Assembly: GCF_014207255.1 (NCBI RefSeq)
Contig: NZ_JACHCZ010000009.1
Location: 116,066-180,065 of the forward strand
Length of the DNA: 64,000 bases
Direction: 5' to 3'
Origin: Pseudomonas sp. JAI120
GTDB lineage: Bacteria; Pseudomonadota; Gammaproteobacteria; Pseudomonadales; Pseudomonadaceae
Part shown: in pieces, positions 58,251 through 64,000 of the stretch
How the letters are laid out: the number at the start of each line of letters is the position of its first letter
How positions within the stretch are numbered: the first letter of the stretch is position 1
Program-made: the position numbers and the translations under genes
The notes under the pieces: generated by a model
Database searches by the model: none
Told to the model about the DNA's origin: nothing
The model's input: only the letters and a program-made list of their open reading frames with translations

Positions 58251-58471
58251 TAATACGGAATATCCGCAAAACTTTTCTCTCCAACGGTTGCATCTGTACC
58301 TCACGACCAAGGCGGGCAGTGGTTCAAACGTGTTGTCTCGTCATGGGTTTGCACGATGCCTGGAGCGCAGGCGTGGTCAGCCCGTATGTGTCAGGAGGGA
58401 GCAACGTCGATGCCGATCAAGTCCGGTGAGTATCGGTTGCGGGCCAGTGATGATCAGCGGCGCAGTGCGAG

Positions 58472-58909
58472 TCATCCGCTGATGAGGTCCTGCGGATTGT
58501 CACGCTCGCGAATTACTCTCTGCGCTTCCAGAGCCTGATCAAGGCTGAGCGTTAGCTCCTCATCATTCCAGGGTTTGCTGATGTAGCGGAAAACGTACCC
58601 CTCGTTGATCGCCTGCGTGATCATGCTCATGTCCGCATAACCCGTCAGCAAGATATTCATGCAGGCCGGATTGCGCTTGTGCACCTCGCGAAGCAGCGTT
58701 GGACCGTCCATGAACGGCATGCGTGCATCGCAGATGATCAAGTCGATAGCGTGCTGTTCGAAGAGAGTCAGCGCCTGGGCGCCACTCGTTGCCAGAAGCA
58801 AGTCGTAAGGTTTTGCGCGCAGCAAGCGTCGCAGGCTGTTGAGTATGCTTTCTTCATCATCCACGAGCATCACGGTGTGGCGTTTTACGCTATGAGAGAT
58901 AGTGTCCAT
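58472..58909 (-). CDS. Single-domain response regulator
   Basis: A 145-residue receiver domain with the acidic pocket DDEES near residue 14, the phosphoacceptor aspartate in LIICDARMPFMDG, the switch threonine in LLTGYAD and the lysine in YISKPWNDEEL. It has no output domain. The form resembles receivers linked to HD-GYP proteins (RpfG type). ATG 58909 has AAGGA at 8-base spacing; an ATG at 58918 would overlap the kinase stop more deeply. It is the last gene of a four-gene signalling operon and the natural target of the kinase just upstream. Confidence 0.9.
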   Translation of the reverse strand: MDTISHSVKRHTVMLVDDEESILNSLRRLLRAKPYDLLLATSGAQALTLFEQHAIDLIICDARMPFMDGPTLLREVHKRNPACMNILLTGYADMSMITQAINEGYVFRYISKPWNDEELTLSLDQALEAQRVIRERDNPQDLISG

Positions 58910-58911
58910 GA

Positions 58912-60240
58912 TCAGCATCCTTCACTGGCGAAGAGAGAGGGCGCCTGTACCGCGGGCTGGCGTAGGGGGAGCCACGCGCGCAAGCAACTGCCTCTACCGG
59001 GCTTGCTTTCGACGGTAAGCCTCCCATGGTGCTTGACTATGATGCTGTACGACAGCGACAGGCCGAGGCCCGACCCCATGCCCACCGGTTTGGTGGTGAA
59101 GAACGGTTCAAATATTCGGCTTTGGATTTCAAGGGGGATGCCATGACCGTTGTCGGCGATCTCGACAAATACCCCGCCGTCTTCACGCCCACTTCTGATC
59201 GTGATTTCTCCGTCAACGCCCACAGCATGGCTTGCGTTGATGAGCAAGTTCATAAAAACCTGATTGATCTGTGAGCCCATGCATTCGATGGGCTCGATAT
59301 CCCCATAGCACTTAATCACCTGGGCCTTGAACTTGATCTCGTTCCAGATAACGTTGAGGGTACTGTCGAGCCCCTTGTGCAGATCGGCCAACTGCCATTC
59401 GTAACTGTCGACATGGGAGAACTCACGCAGGTCCTTGACTATGCGGGTGACCCGGTCAAGCCCGTCGGCCGACTCGGCCAGCAGGTCGTCGATGTCCTGG
59501 CGCATGAAGGTGTAATCCATCTTGTCCCGCATCACCGCAAGCTCGGGATGAGCACTGGCATGCTTGTCATCGGTCGCCTGTTCATGGGCCTCGAGCAGCG
59601 CGAAGATGTCCACGAGGTAACGACGCAGGCTGTTGACGTTGGAACAAACAAAGCCAATCGGGTTATTGATCTCGTGGGCCACCCCCGCAGCCAATTGCCC
59701 GATCGCCGCCATCTTCTCAGACTGCAGCAACTGCGCCTGGGCATCTTCAAGCCGCGCGATAAGCAGTGCCTGGGCGCCCTTTTCTTCTTCCAGCAACTGG
59801 TTGAGGTGCGTCAACTCAAGTTGTCGGGCAGCAGTGTCGGTCGTATCACTGATGGCCAGGCCCACGCCAAGGTTGCTGCCATCGGCATCCTGCACGGGGA
59901 AAAACGTGCAGTTCTGATACATGAGCCGGACCATGCCACTGATGGGCCGGGTGCTTTCGAAATTGAACAGGTGCGGTCGTTGCTGCCACGAAGTGAAAGC
60001 AAAGTTTTGCAGAGTCATGACGCTGTTGATCTTCTGCCGGGTCCAGACTTCCGGCAGTTCCGGAAAAGCTTCGAACAGCGTACGGCCGATCAGTTCTTCA
60101 GCGCTGCGGCCGCTGTTGATGGACATAAAGTGATTGGAGAACAGCACCTTGCAGTCCTGGTCGACCAGCAGCACGCCCATGTTGATGGCCTTGAGCATCG
60201 ACTCAAGGGTTTCCCGGGAGATTGCCTTATTGTCTGTCAT
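58912..60240 (-). CDS. PAS-domain sensor histidine kinase
   Basis: A 442-residue soluble kinase. An N-terminal PAS domain (about residues 10-130, including LLVDQDCKVLFSN) is followed by a coiled-coil linker, the dimerisation/phosphoacceptor segment GVAHEINNPIGFV (His near residue 190) and a HATPase domain with the N-box INASHAV, the DNGHGIP G1 box and GSGLGLSLS. With no membrane segments it senses an internal signal. It lies between a CheC-like phosphatase gene and a receiver gene on the same strand. The start at 60240 follows GAAGGGGG. Confidence 0.92.
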   Translation of the reverse strand: MTDNKAISRETLESMLKAINMGVLLVDQDCKVLFSNHFMSINSGRSAEELIGRTLFEAFPELPEVWTRQKINSVMTLQNFAFTSWQQRPHLFNFESTRPISGMVRLMYQNCTFFPVQDADGSNLGVGLAISDTTDTAARQLELTHLNQLLEEEKGAQALLIARLEDAQAQLLQSEKMAAIGQLAAGVAHEINNPIGFVCSNVNSLRRYLVDIFALLEAHEQATDDKHASAHPELAVMRDKMDYTFMRQDIDDLLAESADGLDRVTRIVKDLREFSHVDSYEWQLADLHKGLDSTLNVIWNEIKFKAQVIKCYGDIEPIECMGSQINQVFMNLLINASHAVGVDGEITIRSGREDGGVFVEIADNGHGIPLEIQSRIFEPFFTTKPVGMGSGLGLSLSYSIIVKHHGRLTVESKPGRGSCLRAWLPLRQPAVQAPSLFASEGC

Positions 60241-60251
60241 GGGAGCCCCCT

Positions 60252-60863
60252 TCAAAGCTCGTCCAGCAAACGATCAATGGCCCGAACGACAACGCCTGCT
60301 GTACGTTCAGTGATGCAGATCAGCAGGTCGCAGGAGAATTGATGAGCCTGAACCTCGAAACGGATTTCCAACACCATCGCAAGGTGTTCATTCAGGTTCA
60401 ATTCATCCAGTGCGCTCGCCGATTCTTCTCTGTGGACCAGAATCGACGGCGCGTCGTAGCTCACTTGTATCGCCACCTGCTTGGCCAGGCCGCTGATGCA
60501 GGCACCGGACAGAATGTTGGTGACATCCAGCATCAGCTCTTCCTGTTGCGCAGGGTCGCCGTCGTTGTAGCCCAGCAGCTCGGCGAGCTTGTCGGCTCCC
60601 ATCGAGCCAAAGCCCACGAACACCTCTCCGCGCAATTCACCCAGGAAAGACTGGCGGGTGACGATCTTGAAGCTTTGGCGCAGATGGTCCGGAATCGCCA
60701 GGTTATTCTGTTCCCGGATCAGCGGATGAATAAAAGGAACCGAAAGCGTCACCATGGTATTGGTCAGCAGGGCCAGTCGCTCGGCCGCTTGTCCCATGGC
60801 GATATTCATCAGTTCCTGCATGGCATCACGTTGGTCTTCGGTGAGCGCGGCCAAGGTTTCCAT
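60252..60863 (-). CDS. CheC-like CheY-P phosphatase
   Basis: A 203-residue protein with both CheC active-site helices: ELMNIAMGQAAERLA near residue 20 and EELMLDVTNILSGACISGLA near residue 110, each keeping the glutamate and asparagine that dephosphorylate CheY-type receivers. It shares one base with the upstream receiver gene (TGATG), which makes that receiver its likely substrate. CheC homologues are unusual in Pseudomonas chemotaxis and here they are far from a che operon. Confidence 0.85.
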   Translation of the reverse strand: METLAALTEDQRDAMQELMNIAMGQAAERLALLTNTMVTLSVPFIHPLIREQNNLAIPDHLRQSFKIVTRQSFLGELRGEVFVGFGSMGADKLAELLGYNDGDPAQQEELMLDVTNILSGACISGLAKQVAIQVSYDAPSILVHREESASALDELNLNEHLAMVLEIRFEVQAHQFSCDLLICITERTAGVVVRAIDRLLDEL

Positions 60864-61222
60864 CAAAGTACTCCTATGACGTGCAAAGCACTGAGTACGG
60901 CTTCTGAAGTAACCGGCTTGGCGACGAATGCAGCCGCGCCGAGATCGGATACGCGCTGCCTGGCCAGGGGCTGGATGTCTGCGCTGATCACCACCACGAC
61001 CACATTGGCGTCTTCACGCTTGAGCGCCTCAAGGGTCTGGAAGCCATCCATGACCGGCATCGTCAGGTCGAGGAAAAGCAGGTCCACCAAACCGGCGTGA
61101 TAGGCCTCCATCACTTCGGCACCGTTACAGGCCTGGCGAACGTCCTCGGTCAATGATTCCGGGAGGGCACGCAAGACCATCTTGCGGGACATGGATGAGT
61201 CATCGGCGATTAAAACTTTCAT
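60863..61222 (-). CDS. CheY-like response regulator
   Basis: A 119-residue stand-alone receiver with acidic residues in IADDSSMSRKM, the phosphoacceptor aspartate in LLFLDLTMPVMDG, the switch serine in VVISAD and the lysine in FVAKPVTSE. It resembles CheY. ATG 61222 follows AGGGAG; a farther in-frame start at 61261 would add 13 residues. It is the first gene of the operon receiver - CheC-like - histidine kinase - receiver. Confidence 0.92.
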   Translation of the reverse strand: MKVLIADDSSMSRKMVLRALPESLTEDVRQACNGAEVMEAYHAGLVDLLFLDLTMPVMDGFQTLEALKREDANVVVVVISADIQPLARQRVSDLGAAAFVAKPVTSEAVLSALHVIGVL

Positions 61223-61811
61223 GATGAACTCCCTATTTTTGAATGTGTTGTGCGGCTTCATTCGAAGCCGGAGAAACCAGGATTTCTTTAAGTCTTTTAT
61301 TCACTCTAGCGCGCAGCATGGCAAAGAGCCATCAGAAGGTACTGGTAGTAGGGTAGTCATTTGCGAAGTTTGTAGGGATTTTCCTACGAGACGGTCGGGT
61401 CATGTTTCAGGCCGCCGTAAGCTGCACGATGATGAAAAAACTCACGGGTAAACCAGAGAATGCAGTTCGTCACTTTTTCCGTATAAAAAACCCATAAGGC
61501 ATGAAAAAAGGACATAAAAAAAAAGCCAACCTACTTTTATTTTCTATTAAGATGAGATCAAAGGGCCATCACTCAAGTAAAGCTGACCTCAGGCGATTAA
61601 AATATGAAATAAAGCGTCGAATTGCGCACATATGCAGAGAAGGTGTCTACTGCGCTTGCAGTCAACTGACGACAACAACGCTCCTAAAAAAGGGCACCGT
61701 CCGTTATTGTAATGTTACTTAAGCACGCGGTTTCATTGGGTTTCAGACGCCTCGGATCAAAAATCTTGAAGTTGGCTTTGCCCGGGTGTCGGATCAAGAA
61801 GTGGTGGGTAT
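61223..61811. other. AT-rich 589-base intergenic region
   Basis: No convincing gene lies between the divergent cheY-like and HD-GYP genes. It contains a perfect hairpin CGGCTTC-ATTC-GAAGCCG near 61253-61270 and a shorter one, GTAGG-GATTTT-CCTAC, near 61370-61386, both probably in the leader or promoter of the cheY-like operon. Long A-runs near 61500 mark unusual composition. A 73-codon frame at 61501-61722 was not accepted. Confidence 0.6.
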
Positions 61812-62864
61812 ATGTTCTCAAGCGTAAGCGCTGAAGCTGAAATCGTCATTATCGATGACAGTTTGACCAATTTGATTTTATTGAGCTCTTGCCTTAAATC
61901 CTTTGGGCTAAATAAAGTCCGGATTTTTTCCGACTCTGCGGAGGGCCTGGAATGGTTGATGAATAACCAGTGGAACCTGGCTCTGCTTGACCTGAGTATG
62001 CCATCTCCTGATGGCTTTGAAGTACTTGATTGCCTTAGCCAGCGCAATCGCGCTGAATACCCCATTATCATCGTGACCGCCCTGAATGATCCAGAGAGTC
62101 GTCGAAAGGGGCTTGAAAGAGGGGCTAATGATTTCATCTCAAAACCTATTGACCTCCCTGAGGTATTACTCAGAGTCCGCGGTTGCCTGGAGTTGGCAGA
62201 AGCATCAAGAGTGCTGCGTAATGCTAATGCGGAGCTTGAGCGCAAGGTGGAAGAGCGAACGGCACAACTTGAAGACAGCTACAAGGCGATTATCAATAGC
62301 CTGACCAGAGCCGCCAGTTATCGCGATGATGATACGGGTGAGCATATTCAACGCATTGGTGAGTCGGCGGCGATCCTGGCAAAGGCCATCGACATGCCTA
62401 CGGCGTGGTGTGATTTGATTCGCATGGCTGCTCCCATGCATGACGTCGGAAAGATTGGTATTGAAGACGCTATCTTGCAGAAACCCGGGCCCCTCACCGA
62501 TGAGGAGCGCAAGTCCATGCAGAGACACGCACGTATTGGCTATGACATTCTGTTGGATCCTAACCGGTCTGCGGTGACTGATATGGCCGCAGAAATAGCC
62601 TTGGCCCACCATGAACGTTGGGATGGTCAAGGATATCCTAATGGTTTAAAGGGCGATGCCATTCCTCTCAGCGCACGAATAGTTGCAATTTGTGATGTTT
62701 ACGATGCACTGAGAATGCCCCGCCCTTATAAAAAACCGTGGAGTAAAGAGGACGCTCAACATTATATTCGGGATCAGGAGGGAACCCATTTTGATCCTCA
62801 CCTCGTGAAGGTATTTTGCACCCTGTTCGATTCTATCGAGGCGTTGCGTGATTTAAAAAGTTGA
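61812..62864 (+). CDS. Response regulator with HD-GYP domain (cyclic-di-GMP phosphodiesterase)
   Basis: A 350-residue RpfG-like protein. An N-terminal receiver (phosphoacceptor aspartate in LALLDLSMPSPDG, lysine in FISKPIDLPE) leads through a coiled coil (about residues 130-155) to an HD-GYP domain with AAPMHDVGKIG and HHERWDGQGYPNGLKGD, both motifs complete, so hydrolysis of cyclic-di-GMP is expected. Codon use is clearly AT-richer than in the window average. It is divergent from the four-gene signalling operon and may be part of the same pathway. Confidence 0.92.
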   Translation: MFSSVSAEAEIVIIDDSLTNLILLSSCLKSFGLNKVRIFSDSAEGLEWLMNNQWNLALLDLSMPSPDGFEVLDCLSQRNRAEYPIIIVTALNDPESRRKGLERGANDFISKPIDLPEVLLRVRGCLELAEASRVLRNANAELERKVEERTAQLEDSYKAIINSLTRAASYRDDDTGEHIQRIGESAAILAKAIDMPTAWCDLIRMAAPMHDVGKIGIEDAILQKPGPLTDEERKSMQRHARIGYDILLDPNRSAVTDMAAEIALAHHERWDGQGYPNGLKGDAIPLSARIVAICDVYDALRMPRPYKKPWSKEDAQHYIRDQEGTHFDPHLVKVFCTLFDSIEALRDLKS

Positions 62865-63027
62865 GTCCCGTTTTAGTGATCAAGCTTTTTTATAAAGCTG
62901 AATGCAATACCTCCTGAGTCATGAAGATTGTTGAACAAGTTTGGTGAGCGTTACGTGCTTTTCAGTAAGATGAAATAAGCCCTGATGAGTCCTCCTTTGC
63001 CATGTTGTGAGACATAGGAATTATAAG

Positions 63028-63927
63028 ATGGAAGACTTTCGACGGCAGGGAGCGTTAAGGCGAATACACCATTCTGCAGTGGTCATTTTTCCTGTTGTGC
63101 TGCTGGCTATGGGGTTATTCATAACGGCTGCACTCTGCTTATGGGGTATCGAGCGCAACCGGCAGAGCACTGCTGAAGCGATGGTTGCTGCGACTCAACA
63201 AACCCTTGAGGCGATCGAGTTTCAGCTACAGCGCTACCATTACGGCCTCCACGGTGCCCGTGGGGCCGCACTGGTAGCCGGTGAGCACACCCTGACGCGA
63301 GACAAGTTCAGGCGCTACATTGAGAGTCGTAACCTGGCAGTCGAATTCCCTGGTGCTCGAGGCTTCGGTTTTATACGACGTGTACCTGAATCGGAGGAAA
63401 GTGCTTTTATAGCGAGCGCACATCTAAATGGCATTTCCGATTTTTCTATTCGGCAGCTATCTCCTCATGCGGGTGAGCGTTACGTCATTCAATATGTTGA
63501 GCCACTGGAGAAGAACCGCCAGGCGATTGGGTTGGACATTGCGTCCGAGATCGACCGTAGGGAAGCTGCGCAGAGTGCCATGCGCAGTGGTGAAGCCAGG
63601 CTGACGGCGCCTATAACATTAGTTCAATCGACTGGCGTACCCCATCAGTCCTTTTTGTTCTTAATGCCAATTTACCGTACCGCAAGTACACCTGCGACGG
63701 TCTCGGAAAGAGTAGAAGCTACTTATGGTTGGGCTTATGCAATCCTGAGCATCCAGGACGTACTAAGTAGCAGCGGGCTCAACCTTCAGCATGCCAAACT
63801 GGATCTACAGGACGTGACAGCCGATAGCGGGCCTAACACTTTTTACGCCACAGCCGCACCTCAAGGAAATCCCCCGGCACTGGATAGTTATTCGAAAACT
63901 CATACTGAATCGCCCCGGATTCTCTAG
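63028..63927 (+). pseudogene. CHASE-domain sensor, truncated by an IS element
   Basis: An N-terminal membrane helix (about residues 24-45) is followed by a CHASE ligand-binding domain (GARGFGFIRRVP, then IGLDIASEIDRREA). The expected second membrane helix and signalling output (kinase, cyclase or phosphodiesterase) are missing: at about 63905 the frame enters the terminal repeat of an IS3-family element and stops at 63927, so the last seven or so codons belong to the IS. ATG 63028 follows TAGGA; a GTG at 63007 is in frame. The missing part should lie beyond the IS, outside the window. Confidence 0.82.
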
Positions 63928-64000
63928 ACACCTTGCAAGCTCATTGCATAACGCTTTTCAAACTCTACCGGTGACAGCTGATTGTTGAAACCATGGCGGC
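63906..64000 (-). mobile_element. IS3-family insertion sequence (one end)
   Basis: The plus strand from 63906 begins TGAATCGCCCCGG, an IS3-type terminal repeat beginning with TG. Inside it the minus strand encodes the end of a transposase. The element continues past the window edge, so its full length and target duplication cannot be seen. Confidence 0.75.
63924..64000 (-). CDS. IS3-family transposase OrfB, C-terminal fragment
   Basis: The frame closing with TAG at 63924-63926 ends LSPVEFEKRYAMSLQGV, a common C-terminal pattern of IS3-family DDE transposases (SPxxFE...). The remainder, including the catalytic residues, lies outside the window. Confidence 0.8.
   Translation of the reverse strand, partial: RHGFNNQLSPVEFEKRYAMSLQGV

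Noticed and set aside
61501..61722. Lysine-rich 73-codon frame
   Set aside because: It arises from A-runs, lacks a ribosome site and shows low complexity; treated as intergenic.
1..64000. CRISPR arrays, tRNA or rRNA genes
   Set aside because: No regularly spaced direct repeats, tRNA-like cloverleaf or rRNA sequence was noticed by reading. A dedicated scan such as tRNAscan-SE or CRISPR detection would be decisive and was not possible here.

Overview
The window is about 64 kb of GC-rich chromosome from a Pseudomonas of the fluorescens group. This rests on three things seen in the sequence. Intergenic GTGGGAGGGGGC...GCCCCCTCCCAC and GTAGGAGCG...CGCTCCTAC palindromes of Pseudomonas REP type recur. 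The gene set includes a Gcd membrane glucose dehydrogenase, a signal-less levansucrase, a xylose isomerase cluster of xylA, xylF, xylG and xylH with a divergent xylR, and a pectin lyase of the P. marginalis type. Candidate Hfq/Crc CA-motifs sit beside several catabolic start codons. No rRNA, tRNA or CRISPR was seen. Species was not determined.

Layout. 1-6263: end of a peptide-type ABC transporter, then KdgD (aldarate catabolism) and a secreted GH28 exo-polygalacturonase. 6385-11346: divergent ppk2 and pstSCAB with two candidate Pho boxes in the shared promoter. 11368-14036: a pair of a degenerate Fic-like protein and a HAD-like protein, then a small accessory patch with a dctA 3' remnant and a BrnT/BrnA toxin-antitoxin pair. 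14354-18400: a periplasmic molybdenum hydroxylase (2Fe-2S subunit, molybdopterin subunit, triheme cytochrome c). 18758-24563: a NIT-domain chemoreceptor, then LysR, MFS transporter and glucarate dehydratase. 24563-37252: a minus-strand aromatic catabolic region with acyl-CoA ligase, AraC, aldehyde dehydrogenase, extradiol dioxygenase, flavin monooxygenase, IclR, FAH-type hydrolase, stilbene/phenylpropanoid-cleaving oxygenase, MFS importer and SphA-like outer-membrane protein. 37394-39941: LysR and mmsA. 40034-42709: pectin lyase with an SOS-type promoter and a terminator-containing leader, then levansucrase. 42851-52288: chemoreceptor, sugar-binding protein and the xylose genes. 52352-58132: a small DUF-type protein with two upstream structured repeats, gcd, an Nramp-like transporter and a luciferase-like oxidoreductase. 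58472-64000: a signalling region (two receiver proteins, CheC-like phosphatase, histidine kinase, HD-GYP protein) ending in a CHASE gene cut by an IS3-family element.

Taken together the window describes a plant- or soil-associated life. Polygalacturonase and pectin lyase break down pectin, and GudD plus KdgD take the derived aldarate toward 2-oxoglutarate. Sucrose is converted to levan, xylose is imported and isomerised, and glucose is oxidised in the periplasm. The aromatic cluster looks built to cleave a side-chain double bond, oxidise the aldehyde and open the ring. The strongest candidates for new biology are the pectin lyase leader, the aromatic cluster, the tandem structured repeats at 52669-52894, and the Fic-like/HAD pair beside pst. 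All functions are inferred from sequence reading; no database search was run.
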